NCBI RefSeq assembly: GCF_007556585.1
Contig: NZ_VJNA01000010.1
Coordinates: forward strand, 1-64,000
DNA from: Tepidimonas aquatica
GTDB lineage: Bacteria; Pseudomonadota; Gammaproteobacteria; Burkholderiales; Burkholderiaceae_C
DNA: 64,000 nt
Direction of reading: 5' to 3'
The notes beneath the pieces are model-generated. The model saw only the letters and a list, made by a program, of their open reading frames with translations, was not told the origin of the DNA and made no database searches. The translations under genes were made by a program, and so were the position numbers. The number at the start of each line of letters is the position of its first letter. Position 1 is the stretch's first letter. Shown piece after piece: positions 1 to 9,389 of this stretch.

Positions 1-95
1 ACAACGAGGAGCGACCCAAGAAGGCATTGGGCGGACTGACACCGAGCGCCTACGCCAGGCAACTGGCATCGGCTACCATCCAACCCGGACTCTAG
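1..95 (+). CDS. IS3-family transposase OrfB, C-terminal end (partial)
   Basis: Reading from base 3, the frame gives NEERPKKALGGLTPSAYARQ and then ten further residues to a TAG stop at 93-95. The pattern N-E-x-R-P-x-x-x-L-G-G-L-T-P is the well-known C-terminus of IS3-family DDE transposases, where the element-encoded OrfB catalyses copy-out-paste-in transposition. Only this tail is in the window; the catalytic DDE residues lie further left. Identification rests on the signature alone, but it is distinctive. It cannot be told whether the element is intact. Confidence 0.8.
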   Translation, partial: NEERPKKALGGLTPSAYARQLASATIQPGL

Positions 96-127
96 ATCGA
101 ACCGCTACTGAAAGCGGGGGGACGTCG
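1..127 (+). mobile_element. Right end of an IS3-family insertion sequence
   Basis: The first 95 bases encode the last 30 codons of an IS3-type transposase. Beyond its stop, a short G-rich tail runs to about position 127, where the sequence changes to a sigma-54 activator reading frame. The exact end of the element cannot be fixed without the left inverted repeat, which lies outside the window, so the boundary is good to roughly 10 bases. The element is oriented left to right. Confidence 0.7.
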
Positions 128-814
<687 letters not shown>

Positions 815-827
<13 letters not shown>

Positions 828-859
828 AAAACAGACATTCATTGTCCGGGCGTTGTCTG
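815..859. promoter_or_regulatory. Candidate upstream activator sites for the sigma-54 activator
   Basis: Two inverted repeats share one half-site. AGACA-c-TGTCT lies at 815-825, overlapping the activator gene's 3' end, and CAGACA (832-837) is repeated inverted as TGTCTG (854-859). They lie about 65 to 110 bases upstream of the sigma-54 promoter at 924, a usual distance for enhancer-binding-protein sites. That the neighbouring activator binds here is inference. Confidence 0.45.
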
Positions 860-923
860 ACGGTTGGACGAACAGTTCCCTTTGAAACTCGGGTTTACCC
901 GAACCAATGGGCATTTCTGGGCC

Positions 924-939
924 TGGCACGGCCTTTGCT
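924..939 (+). promoter_or_regulatory. Sigma-54 (-24/-12) promoter of the transporter operon
   Basis: The sequence TGGCACGGCCTTTGCT matches the RpoN consensus TGGCACG-N4-TTGC(A/T) at every defined position, with GG and GC elements spaced correctly. Transcription would start near 951, giving a leader of about 50 bases before the binding-protein gene. Its place between a sigma-54 activator gene and the operon, with dyads upstream, makes a chance match unlikely. Confidence 0.8.
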
Positions 940-1002
940 GAGTATGGGTTGAACCAGCGTCGGTCGGCGCTGCATGGCCCCACCACAAAGAGGAGACAGA
1001 GC

Positions 1003-2190
1003 ATGGTTCACATGACCCGCCGCCTGGCCGTCGTGGCCTTGGCGTGTACCGCCGTCGTAGCGCAGGCCCAGTCGGACAAGGAAATCCGCATCGCCCACGT
1101 CTACAGCAAGACCGGGCCGCTGGAAGCCTACGGCAAACAGACGCAGACCGGTCTGATGATGGGCCTGGAGTACGCCACCGGGGGCACCATGCAGGTGGCC
1201 GGTCGCAAGATCGTGGTCATCGAGAAAGACGACCAGGGCAAGCCCGATGTGGGGAAATCGCGGTTGGCGGCTGCCTACGCCGACGACAAGGTCGATCTGG
1301 CCGTGGGGCCCACCTCGTCGGGCGTGGCCTTGGCCATGCTGCCGGTGGCCGAAGAGTACAAGAAGATCCTGCTCGTCGAGCCCGCGGTCGCCGACTCCAT
1401 CACCGGCGAGAAGTGGAACAAGTACATCTTCCGCACCGGCCGCAACAGCTCGCAGGATGCGATCTCCAACGCGGTGGCCCTCGACAAGGAAGGTACGGTG
1501 ATCGCCACGCTCGCGCAGGACTACGCCTTCGGCCGCGACGGCGTGGCGGCCTTCAAGCAGGCGCTCAAGAAGGCCAAACTGGTGCACGAGGAGTACCTGC
1601 CCACCAACACGACGGACTTCACCGCCGGGGCGCAGCGCCTGATCGACGCGCTGAAGGACAAGCCGGGCCGCAAGGTCATCTTCATCATCTGGGCGGGCGC
1701 CGGCAATCCGTTCAAGATCGCCGACCTCGACCTCAAGCGCCACGGCATCGAAATCGCCACGGGCGGCAACATTCTGCCCGCCATGGCGGCCTACAAAAAC
1801 TTCCCTGGCATGGAGGGCGCCACGTACTACTACTTCGGTATCCCCAAAAATCCGGTCAACGAATGGCTGGTGGCCAACCACTATAAGCGCTTCAAGTCGC
1901 CGCCGGACTTCTTCACCGCGGGGGGCATGAGCGCGGCCATCGCGATCGTCGAGGCGCTGAAAAAGACCCAAGGCGACACCAACACCAACAAGCTGATCAA
2001 GACGATGGAGGGCATGCGCTTCCAGACGCCGAAGGGGGAGATGACCTTCCGCCCCGAGGACCATCAGGCGATGCAGGCCATGTACCACTTCCGCATCAAG
2101 GTGGACCCGGCCTTCCCGTGGGGCGTGCCCGAGCTGGTGCGCGAAATCAAGCCGGAGGAAATGCAGGTGCCCATCCGCAACAAGCGCTGA
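1003..2190 (+). CDS. Branched-chain amino acid-type ABC transporter, periplasmic substrate-binding protein
   Basis: A 395-residue type I periplasmic binding protein (LivJ/LivK-like, Leu/Ile/Val-binding fold) that delivers its ligand to the permeases encoded downstream. A signal peptide is visible at residues 1-22 (Arg-Arg, hydrophobic core, AQA cleavage site). The mature start EIRIAHVYSKTGPLEAYGKQ is typical of the family. The ATG at 1003 is preceded by aggaga at a good distance; the frame is open further upstream, but that part would precede the signal peptide. It is the first gene of the sigma-54-dependent operon. The ligand cannot be read from sequence; this branch of the family also includes binders of aromatic acids, amides and urea, so Leu/Ile/Val should not be assumed. 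Confidence 0.85.
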   Translation: MVHMTRRLAVVALACTAVVAQAQSDKEIRIAHVYSKTGPLEAYGKQTQTGLMMGLEYATGGTMQVAGRKIVVIEKDDQGKPDVGKSRLAAAYADDKVDLAVGPTSSGVALAMLPVAEEYKKILLVEPAVADSITGEKWNKYIFRTGRNSSQDAISNAVALDKEGTVIATLAQDYAFGRDGVAAFKQALKKAKLVHEEYLPTNTTDFTAGAQRLIDALKDKPGRKVIFIIWAGAGNPFKIADLDLKRHGIEIATGGNILPAMAAYKNFPGMEGATYYYFGIPKNPVNEWLVANHYKRFKSPPDFFTAGGMSAAIAIVEALKKTQGDTNTNKLIKTMEGMRFQTPKGEMTFRPEDHQAMQAMYHFRIKVDPAFPWGVPELVREIKPEEMQVPIRNKR

Positions 2191-2205
2191 GCGCCGGGGG
2201 CCACC

Positions 2206-2961
2206 ATGCTGCAGACGGAGGGACTGACGGTCCGCTTCGGCGGGCACGTCGCGGTCGATGGGGTGAGCTGCACCTTCGCGCCGGGGACGCTGACGGCCAT
2301 CGTCGGCCCCAACGGGGCGGGCAAGACGACGTACTTCAACCTCATCTCGGGGCAGATCCGCGCCACCGCGGGCCGCGTGCGGCTCAACGGTCAGGACCTG
2401 ACCGGTCTGGGCGCGGCCGAGCGCACCCGCGCCGGCCTGGGGCGAGCCTTTCAGTTGACGCAGTTGTTCCCGCGCCTGACGGTGCTGGAGAACGTCCGCT
2501 TGGCGGTGCAGGCGCGCGCGGGGGAGGGGCTAAACCTGTGGCAGATCTGGAGTGACCGCCGCGAGTTGCTGGGGCGCGCACGCGAGATCGTTGCCGCCGT
2601 TGCCCTGGCCGACAAGCAGGATGTTCCTGCCGCCGCGTTACCTCATGGTGACCAACGCAAGCTGGAGGTTGCGATTCTGATGGCGCTTGAGCCACAGGTG
2701 TTCATGTTCGACGAGCCCACCGCGGGCATGAGTGTGGATGACGTGCCCGTGGTCCTGAACCTGATCCGTGCGCTCAAGGCGGACAAGACCAAGACCATTT
2801 TGCTGGTCGAGCACAAGATGGACGTCGTGCGGGAGCTGGCCGACCGCATCATCGTGCTGCACAACGGGCAGCTCGTGGCCGATGGCGAGCCAGAGACGGT
2901 GATCGCCTCGCCCGTGGTGCAGCGGGCCTATCTGGGTCAGGACGTGGAGGCCGAGGCATGA
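2206..2961 (+). CDS. ABC transporter ATP-binding protein, LivG-like
   Basis: A 251-residue cytoplasmic ATPase that powers the importer. Walker A (GPNGAGKT) is at residues 34-41, Walker B (VFMFDE) at 165-170 and the switch histidine in VEHKMD at 203. The signature motif is degenerate (LPHGDQ near 145-150 instead of LSGGQ), as is common in LivG, which normally pairs with a LivF carrying a good signature. It starts 15 bases after the binding-protein gene and its stop overlaps the livF-like start by ATGA. Length is normal for the family. Confidence 0.9.
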   Translation: MLQTEGLTVRFGGHVAVDGVSCTFAPGTLTAIVGPNGAGKTTYFNLISGQIRATAGRVRLNGQDLTGLGAAERTRAGLGRAFQLTQLFPRLTVLENVRLAVQARAGEGLNLWQIWSDRRELLGRAREIVAAVALADKQDVPAAALPHGDQRKLEVAILMALEPQVFMFDEPTAGMSVDDVPVVLNLIRALKADKTKTILLVEHKMDVVRELADRIIVLHNGQLVADGEPETVIASPVVQRAYLGQDVEAEA

Positions 2962-3713
2962 ATGAACCGACCCCCGTCCTGACGCTGGAGGGTGTGCACA
3001 CGTACATCGGCCAGTACCACATCCTGCACGGCGTGGAGCTGACGGTGCCGCGCGGGCAGGTGACCATGCTGCTGGGCCGCAATGGCGCCGGCAAGACCAC
3101 CACCTTGCGCACCATCATGGGCTTGTGGCCGGCGCGCACCGGCCGCATCACGTTTGCGGGGCAGCCCATCGGCGGTGCCGGCACCGCGCTGTCCACGCCC
3201 GAGATCGCGCGCCGCGGCATCGCTTACGTGCCCGAGAACATGGGCATCTTTGGCGACCTGTCGGTCAAGGAGAACCTGCTGCTGGCGGCACGCAGCGCGC
3301 GCAGGGTGGACGACATCGACACCGCCCGGCTGGAGTGGATTTTTTCGCTGTTTCCGGCGCTGCGCAAATTCTGGCTGTATCCGGCCGGCAAGCTTTCGGG
3401 CGGGCAAAAGCAAATGCTGTCGGTCGCGCGCGCCATCGTGGAGCCGCGCGAGCTGCTGCTCATCGACGAGCCGAGCAAGGGCCTGGCCCCCGCGATCGTG
3501 CAGAACTTGATCGGTGCCTTGCGCGAGCTCAAGCAAACCCAGACCACCGTACTGCTGGTGGAGCAGAACTTTGCCATGGCCAAGGCCCTGGGCGACACCG
3601 TGGCGGTGATGGACGACGGGCGCGTCGTGCACCGCGGGTCGATGGCCGAGCTGGTCGAGGATGCGGCGCTGCAGCAGCGCCTGTTGGGCCTGTCGCTGGC
3701 GGCCCACGGTTGA
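2958..3713 (+). CDS. ABC transporter ATP-binding protein, LivF-like
   Basis: The second ATPase of the importer, 251 residues. Walker A (GRNGAGKT) is at residues 40-47, a canonical LSGGQ at 146-150 and Walker B (LLLIDE) at 166-171. It overlaps the livG-like gene by four bases, so translation of the two partners is coupled. It is slightly longer than Escherichia coli LivF (237), with the extra length spread over loops. Confidence 0.9.
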   Translation: MNEPTPVLTLEGVHTYIGQYHILHGVELTVPRGQVTMLLGRNGAGKTTTLRTIMGLWPARTGRITFAGQPIGGAGTALSTPEIARRGIAYVPENMGIFGDLSVKENLLLAARSARRVDDIDTARLEWIFSLFPALRKFWLYPAGKLSGGQKQMLSVARAIVEPRELLLIDEPSKGLAPAIVQNLIGALRELKQTQTTVLLVEQNFAMAKALGDTVAVMDDGRVVHRGSMAELVEDAALQQRLLGLSLAAHG

Positions 3714-3730
3714 ACGAGGAGCACACCGAC

Positions 3731-4756
3731 GTGAACACCGTCACTTCCCCCCTGCCGGCGGCCGAGGTGGCCCTCGCCAAGGTCCGGCTGGACTGGATTC
3801 CGCTGCTGCTGGTGGCCGCCTTGATGGCCGTGGCACTGCCACTGGTAGGTTCTGTACCGACGTGGCTGACGCTCACCGTCGCCGGTCTGGCCATGGGCAT
3901 GATCATTTTCGTCATCGCGTCGGGGCTGACGCTGGTTTTCGGCCTGATGGATGTGCTCAATTTCGGCCACGGTGTGTTCATCGCGCTGGGCGCCTTCGTG
4001 GCGACGACGGTGTTGGCGGGCATGGCGGACTGGACCGGCAGCGCCTCGCTGGCGGCCAACCTGATCGCCATCTTCGCGGCGATGGGGGTGGCGATGGCGG
4101 TCACCGGGGCGATCGGTTATGCCTTCGAGCGTGTGTTGGTGCGGCCGGTGTATGGCCAGCACCTCAAGCAAATCCTCATCACCATGGGCGGCATGATCAT
4201 CGGGGAGGAGATGATCAAGGTGATCTGGGGGCCGGAGCAGACCCCGCTGCCGCTGCCCGAGGCGTTGCGCGGCGCCCTGCTGTGGGGCGATGCCGCGGTG
4301 GAGAAGTACCGCGTGCTGGCGGTGGCGATCGGTTCCGCGGTGCTGCTGGCCATGCTTTATCTGCTCAACCGCACCAAGATCGGCCTGCTGATCCGCGCCG
4401 GCGTGCAGGACCTGGAGATGGTGGAGAGCCTGGGCTACCGCGTGCGGCGCCTGTTCGTCGGCGTGTTCGTCGCCGGCTCGGCGCTGGCCGGGCTGGGGGG
4501 CGTGATGTGGGGGTTGTACCAGCAGATGGTGACGCCGCAGATGGGCGCGCAGATCAATGTTCTGCTGTTCATCGTCATCATCATCGGCGGGCTGGGGTCC
4601 TCGTTTGGCTGCCTGGTGGGGGCGCTGCTGGTGGGGCTGATGGCCAATTACACCGGCTTTCTGGCGCCGAAGGTGGCGCTGTTTTCCAACATCGGCCTGA
4701 TGGTCGCCATCCTGCTTTGGCGGCCCAACGGGCTGTATCCGGTGGCCGCGCGCTGA
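3731..4756 (+). CDS. ABC transporter permease, LivH-like
   Basis: A 341-residue inner-membrane permease of the branched-chain amino acid family. About eight to nine hydrophobic segments are visible, with the LivH-type region SGLTLVFGLMDVLNFGHGV near residues 65-85, a conserved loop that contacts the ATPases. The frame is open far upstream, but the GTG at 3731 is chosen because aacgaggag lies about nine bases before it and it places the first membrane segment normally. It follows livF by 17 bases. Confidence 0.85.
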   Translation: MNTVTSPLPAAEVALAKVRLDWIPLLLVAALMAVALPLVGSVPTWLTLTVAGLAMGMIIFVIASGLTLVFGLMDVLNFGHGVFIALGAFVATTVLAGMADWTGSASLAANLIAIFAAMGVAMAVTGAIGYAFERVLVRPVYGQHLKQILITMGGMIIGEEMIKVIWGPEQTPLPLPEALRGALLWGDAAVEKYRVLAVAIGSAVLLAMLYLLNRTKIGLLIRAGVQDLEMVESLGYRVRRLFVGVFVAGSALAGLGGVMWGLYQQMVTPQMGAQINVLLFIVIIIGGLGSSFGCLVGALLVGLMANYTGFLAPKVALFSNIGLMVAILLWRPNGLYPVAAR

Positions 4757-4769
4757 ACGGGGGGCGACC

Positions 4770-5861
4770 ATGCTGCATCGACTGCTCTCCCACGACCTCC
4801 CGCGCAGCCGATGGCTGGCGCTGGCCCTGGTGCTGATCGTGCTGGCCCTGCTGGTGGTTCCATTCGCGCTGCCGGGCAGCAAGTCGCTCAACGTCGCGGC
4901 CAAGATTCTCATCTTCGTCGTGCTCGTGGCGAGCTACGACCTGCTGCTCGGCTACACCGGCATCGTCAGCTTTGCGCACACCATGTTCTTTGGCATCGGC
5001 GCTTATGGGGTGGCGATCGCCTCCACCCGCATGGGCGAGGGTTGGGCGGCACTGGGTACGGGCGTGGCTCTGGCACTGGTGCTGTCGCTGCTGCTGTCGC
5101 TGGCCATCGGCCTGTTCAGCCTGCGCGTGCGCGCTATCTTCTACGCCATGGTGACGCTGGCGGTGGCCTCGGCCTTCCAGACGCTGGCGTCGCAGTTGTC
5201 CGAGTTCACCGGGGGCGAGGATGGGCTGACGTTTCGCCTGCCCGAGCTGCTGAGCCCGAGCTTCGAGCCGTTCGAGGAAGAGGTGCTGGGCGTGCTGATC
5301 GACGGCCGGCTGATCACCTACTACGGCCTGCTCGTGCTGGCCGTGGCGCTGGTGCTGCTGATGCTGCGCATTGTCAATTCACCGTTCGGGCGGGTGCTGC
5401 AGGCCATCCGCGAGAACGATTTCCGTGCCGAAGCCATCGGCTACCGCACCGTCGTCTATCGCACGCTGGGCAATGTTTTGGCGGCGCTGTTTGCCACCCT
5501 GGCGGGGGCGATGCTGGCCATCTGGCTGCGCTACAACGGGCCGGACACGTCGTTGAGCTTCGAGATCATGCTCGATGTGCTGCTGATCGTGGTCATCGGC
5601 GGCATGGGCACCGTCTACGGCGCTGTTGTCGGCAGCGTGCTGTTCGTGCTGGCGCAGAACTACCTGCAGGACCTCATGCGGCTGGCCGCCGGCGGTGTCG
5701 AGGGCGTGCCGGTGCTGTCGCAGCTCATTTCGCCGGACCGCTGGCTGCTGTGGCTGGGCGTGTTGTTCGTGGTGTGCGTCTACCGCTTTCCCAATGGCAT
5801 CGTCGGCTGGTTGCGCGAGCGCGCCGACCGTTCCCCCCTCCGTCCGGAGACGTCCGCATGA
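4770..5861 (+). CDS. ABC transporter permease, LivM-like
   Basis: The second permease, 363 residues, partner of the LivH-like subunit. Hydrophobic helices run through most of the chain, and the family motif GYTGIVSFAHTMFFGIGAYG is at about residues 57-76. The region FGRVLQAIRENDFRAEAIGY matches the cytoplasmic loop typical of LivM. A G-rich stretch precedes the ATG. Its stop overlaps the hydrolase start by ATGA, which places that enzyme in the same transcript. Confidence 0.88.
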   Translation: MLHRLLSHDLPRSRWLALALVLIVLALLVVPFALPGSKSLNVAAKILIFVVLVASYDLLLGYTGIVSFAHTMFFGIGAYGVAIASTRMGEGWAALGTGVALALVLSLLLSLAIGLFSLRVRAIFYAMVTLAVASAFQTLASQLSEFTGGEDGLTFRLPELLSPSFEPFEEEVLGVLIDGRLITYYGLLVLAVALVLLMLRIVNSPFGRVLQAIRENDFRAEAIGYRTVVYRTLGNVLAALFATLAGAMLAIWLRYNGPDTSLSFEIMLDVLLIVVIGGMGTVYGAVVGSVLFVLAQNYLQDLMRLAAGGVEGVPVLSQLISPDRWLLWLGVLFVVCVYRFPNGIVGWLRERADRSPLRPETSA

Positions 5862-6730
5862 GCACCGCTTCCGCATCCGCCACCGTGGCCGCCCCGCGTT
5901 CGCGCTACCTCGTGTGCGAGGGCCGCGAGATCCACTTCATGGACTGGGGGCCGGAGGATGCGCCGGTCGTCCTGGCCTGGCACGGGCTGGCCCGCACCGG
6001 CCGCGTCATGGACGAACTGGCCGCCTGGCTGAGTCCGCGCTATCGCGTCCTGTGCCCGGACACGATCGGCCGCGGGCTGAGCCAGTGGAGCCCCGATCCG
6101 GCCCAGGAGTACTGCCTGGCCTTCTACGCGCGGCTGGCCACCTCGTTGCTCGATCAACTCGACATTGAGCGTGTGCACTGGGTGGGTACGTCCATGGGAG
6201 GGGCGATCGGGATGGTCTGCGCCGCGGGGCCGCTGCGGGGGCGCATCCGGCGGCTCGTCCTCAACGACATCGGCCCGGCGTTGGCGCCGGCTGCGGTTGA
6301 GCGCATCCGCACCTACGCCGGCAATCCCTCGGCATTCGACACCGTGTCGGCGCTGGAGGCCTACTTCCGCACCGTCTATCAGCCCTACGGCTACCTGACG
6401 GATGCGCAGTGGCGGCGCCTGACCGAGACGTCGGTGCGCCGGCTGCCCGATGGGCGCGTCACGCCGCACTACGATCCGGCGATGGTGCAGCAGTTCATCC
6501 ACCACCCGCACGACTACGATCTGTGGCCGGTGTACGACAGCCTGGATCTGCCGGTGCTGTGCCTGCGCGGGGCTGACTCGGACCTGCTGCTGCCCGAGAC
6601 GGCGGAGGCCATGCGCGACCGCGGACCGCGGGCCGTGGTGGTGACCGTCGCCGGGTGCGGCCATGCGCCGGCGCTCAACGTGCCAGAACAGCTAGAACTG
6701 GTGCAGCGCTTCCTGGAAGGCCGCGACTGA
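5858..6730 (+). CDS. Alpha/beta hydrolase at the end of the importer operon
   Basis: A 290-residue alpha/beta-hydrolase-fold enzyme. The oxyanion-hole motif WHGLART is at about 41-47, the nucleophile elbow GTSMGG gives Ser112, an acidic residue lies in GADSDLL and the catalytic His in GCGHAPAL near the C-terminus. No signal peptide is seen, so it acts in the cytoplasm. The ATG overlaps the livM-like stop, so it is co-translated with the transporter. The natural inference is that it hydrolyses an ester, amide or ring-cleavage product brought in by the importer. The substrate cannot be named from sequence. Confidence 0.8.
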   Translation: MSTASASATVAAPRSRYLVCEGREIHFMDWGPEDAPVVLAWHGLARTGRVMDELAAWLSPRYRVLCPDTIGRGLSQWSPDPAQEYCLAFYARLATSLLDQLDIERVHWVGTSMGGAIGMVCAAGPLRGRIRRLVLNDIGPALAPAAVERIRTYAGNPSAFDTVSALEAYFRTVYQPYGYLTDAQWRRLTETSVRRLPDGRVTPHYDPAMVQQFIHHPHDYDLWPVYDSLDLPVLCLRGADSDLLLPETAEAMRDRGPRAVVVTVAGCGHAPALNVPEQLELVQRFLEGRD

Positions 6731-6767
6731 GCAGCCCGGCTGGACCGACCGCTCGTGGCGCTCCGGC

Positions 6768-7859
6768 TCAGCGCGGCGCCCCCAGCGCCAGCGCTCGCTC
6801 GCGCGAGGCCGCCGAGGCCGCCGGATCCGTCTCCTGCTTGGTCGGCCAACCGGCCAGGTGGCGTTCGGCGATGTCGGCCAGCGCGCGCACCCAACCGATA
6901 TCGTCGTTCAGGCACGGGATGTAGTGGAACGCCTGCCCGCCCGCGCCGAGGAATGCGGCGCGCGCTTCTTGGTCGATTTCTTCCAGCGTTTCGATGCAGT
7001 CGGCGGTGAAGCCTGGGCAGACCACATCGACGCGGCGCACCCCCTGCTGGGCCAGCGCCACCAGCGTGGGTTCGGTGTAAGGCTGCAGCCACTGCGCCTT
7101 GCCAAAGCGCGACTGAAACGTCACCACCGCCTGCTCGGGCGGCAACTCCAGCGCTTCGGCCAGCAGCCGGCCGGTCTTGTGGCATTGGCAGTGGTAGGGG
7201 TCGCCGCGCTGCAGCGTGCGCGCGGGCATGCCGTGAAAGCTCATCACCAGCCGCTCGGGGCGGCCGTGCTGCGCCCAGTGCGCACGCACCCGTGCGGCCA
7301 GTGCGCCGATGTAGCCGGCGTCGTCGTGGTATTGGTTGACGAAGCGCAGCTCCGGCACCCAGCGCAGGCCGCTGGCCCACGCATAAACCTCGTCAAACGC
7401 GCTGGCCGTGGTGGCGGCGCAGTACTGGGGGTAGGCGGGCAGCACCAGGATGCGGGTGCAGCCCGCGGCCTTGAGCGTGTCGAGCGCGGCGCCGACGGCG
7501 GGCTGACCGTAGCGCATCGCCCAGCGCACCTGCACGCGGTGGCCGCGTTCGCCTAGCAGCCCCTGCAGCAGCTTGGCTTGGCGCTCGGTCCACACCTTCA
7601 GTGGCGAGCCCTCGGGCGTCCAGATCGTGGCGTACTTGGCCGCGGACTTGCGTGGCCGCACGTTGAGGATGATGCCGTGCAAGATGGGCCACCACAGCGC
7701 GCGGGGCAGCTCCACCACGCGCGGATCGGCCAAAAATCGGGCCAGGTAGCGGCGCAGCGCGGACGGCGTCGGGGCGTCCGGGCTGCCGAGGTTGACCCAC
7801 ACGATACCCATGTGGGCTGCTTGGCCATGGGAGTATGGGGGCTCGGGGCGCATGGTCAT
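6768..7859 (-). CDS. hemH: Ferrochelatase
   Basis: Protoporphyrin ferrochelatase, the last step of haem synthesis, inserting Fe(II) into protoporphyrin IX at the membrane face. The 363-residue protein has the family start [18 protein letters not shown], the catalytic histidine in [10 protein letters not shown] and the conserved glutamate region near [13 protein letters not shown] second methionine at residue 17 (MGIVWVNLG) is a possible later start. It is convergent with the hydrolase gene (37 bases apart) and divergent from the HAD gene; the 18-base spacer must hold overlapping promoter elements or the promoters lie inside coding sequence. Confidence 0.95.
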   Translation of the reverse strand: MTMRPEPPYSHGQAAHMGIVWVNLGSPDAPTPSALRRYLARFLADPRVVELPRALWWPILHGIILNVRPRKSAAKYATIWTPEGSPLKVWTERQAKLLQGLLGERGHRVQVRWAMRYGQPAVGAALDTLKAAGCTRILVLPAYPQYCAATTASAFDEVYAWASGLRWVPELRFVNQYHDDAGYIGALAARVRAHWAQHGRPERLVMSFHGMPARTLQRGDPYHCQCHKTGRLLAEALELPPEQAVVTFQSRFGKAQWLQPYTEPTLVALAQQGVRRVDVVCPGFTADCIETLEEIDQEARAAFLGAGGQAFHYIPCLNDDIGWVRALADIAERHLAGWPTKQETDPAASAASRERALALGAPR

Positions 7860-7877
7860 GCGCTATTGTTACGCACG

Positions 7878-8651
7878 ATGTGGAACCCGGCCGGCCTGCG
7901 GGCCATCTGCCTGGACTTGGACGACACCCTGTGGCCGATGCGCCCGACGATCGAGCGCGCCGAGGCCGCCTTGATGGCGTGGCTGAGTGAGCACGCGCCC
8001 GCCACGGCGGCGTGGTTGCGCGAGCCGGGCCGGGCGCGCGCGGTGCGGCTGGCCGTGCAGCGCGACCATCCCGACCGCCACCATGACCTGACGTTTTTGC
8101 GCCGCGAGGCGATTCGCGTCGCGCTGCGGCAGGCGGGCGACGCACCCGCGCTGGCCGAGCCGGCGTTCGAGGTGTTTTACGCCGAACGCCAGCGCGTCGA
8201 GCTGTACCCCGACGTGCTGCCGGCGCTGCAGCGGCTGGCGGCGCGATACCCCCTGGTGGCGGTGTCCAACGGCAACGCCGACGTCCAGCGGGTCGGCCTG
8301 GGCGGCTATTTTGTCGGCCACGTCGGCGCACGTGAGGTCGGTGTGGCCAAACCTCACCCGGCGATTTACCACCACGCGGTGGCACACACCCGGGCACAGC
8401 CACACAAGGTTTTGCATGTCGGCGACGACCCGGTGCTGGACGTAGTGGGGGCGCGCCGGGCCGGCTTGGGTGCGGCGTGGCTGAACCGCCACGGCCAATC
8501 GTGGGACGAGGCGGTAGCGCCACGGGCCTGCGGCTGCGGTGGGGACATGGCGCGCGCCCTGCACGCGCACGCGGTGCAGCCGCAGCCGCACGAGCGGCCC
8601 CACGCCGAACTGGCGGATCTGCACGCCTTGGTGCGCCTGTTGGGTGTGTGA
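7878..8651 (+). CDS. HAD-superfamily hydrolase (phosphatase)
   Basis: A 257-residue haloacid-dehalogenase-like hydrolase. Motif I is DLDDT at residues 13-17 (nucleophile Asp13, acid/base Asp15), motif II is VSNGN, motif III is the Lys in GVAKPHP, and motif IV is HVGDDPVLDV. The helical insert after motif I marks a C1-cap phosphatase, similar to the YjjG or phosphoglycolate phosphatase branch; the substrate is unknown. The frame is open upstream, but the ATG at 7878 places motif I normally. A glycine/cysteine-rich insert (RACGCGGDM) lies near residue 220. Confidence 0.85.
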   Translation: MWNPAGLRAICLDLDDTLWPMRPTIERAEAALMAWLSEHAPATAAWLREPGRARAVRLAVQRDHPDRHHDLTFLRREAIRVALRQAGDAPALAEPAFEVFYAERQRVELYPDVLPALQRLAARYPLVAVSNGNADVQRVGLGGYFVGHVGAREVGVAKPHPAIYHHAVAHTRAQPHKVLHVGDDPVLDVVGARRAGLGAAWLNRHGQSWDEAVAPRACGCGGDMARALHAHAVQPQPHERPHAELADLHALVRLLGV

Positions 8652-8726
8652 CCGCGGTGGCTGCGCCGGCTGGCTATCATCGGCGGGCCACGGGCGCGCG
8701 GTGCTGCCCGGCAAGGAACGACCACG

Positions 8727-9389
8727 ATGGCGCTGACGATTTACGGCATTTTTGCTTCGCGGGCGGTGCGTCCGCTGTGGACGGCCGAAGAGCTGGGGCT
8801 GCCCTACCACCACGTGCCCACCCCGTACCAGGGCGGGGCGACGCGCACGCCCGAGTTTTTGGCGCTGAACCCCAACGGGCACATCCCGGTGCTGGTGGAC
8901 GAGCGGCCCGAGGGGCGCGTGGTGGTGTGGGAGTCGATGGCCTGCGCGCTGTACTTGGCGCGCCACCACGGCAAGGGCGATGGCAGCGACATCGCGCCGG
9001 CCACGCCGGCCGAGGATGCCGAGGCGCTGCGTTGGGCGCTGTGGTCCGTGACCGAGCTGGAAGCCGACGCGCTGTGCGTGCTGATGCACCGGCTGGGGCT
9101 GCCGCCCGAGCGGCGTGACGCCGACAAGCTGGCCGCAGCCGAAAAGCGCCTGCGCGTGCCGCTGCGCGTGTTGGACGAGCATCTGGCGGCCGGCGCAGCC
9201 CGGGGGCACGACTACCTGGCCGGTGCGCGCTTTACGGTGGCGGACCTGTGCGTGGCCTGCGTCGCCAACTGGGCGCGGGCATCCCAGGAGCTGATGCACA
9301 GCTTCGAACACGTTCACGCCTGGCTGCAGCGCTGCCACGCGCGGCCGACGTACCAACGGCTCAAGGCCGCGGCCAAAACCCAGGGGTGA
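8727..9389 (+). CDS. Glutathione S-transferase family protein
   Basis: A 220-residue cytoplasmic GST. The N-terminal thioredoxin-like domain (residues 1-80) includes NPNGHIPVLVDE and a WESMACALYLA segment in the position of the glutathione-binding E/D-S motif. The C-terminal helical domain ends with the FTVADLCVACVANWA stretch, equivalent to the N-capping box. The catalytic Ser or Tyr near residue 11 is not obvious. It begins 75 bases after the HAD gene, and its last 29 bases overlap the end of hpnE on the other strand. Confidence 0.85.
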   Translation: MALTIYGIFASRAVRPLWTAEELGLPYHHVPTPYQGGATRTPEFLALNPNGHIPVLVDERPEGRVVVWESMACALYLARHHGKGDGSDIAPATPAEDAEALRWALWSVTELEADALCVLMHRLGLPPERRDADKLAAAEKRLRVPLRVLDEHLAAGAARGHDYLAGARFTVADLCVACVANWARASQELMHSFEHVHAWLQRCHARPTYQRLKAAAKTQG

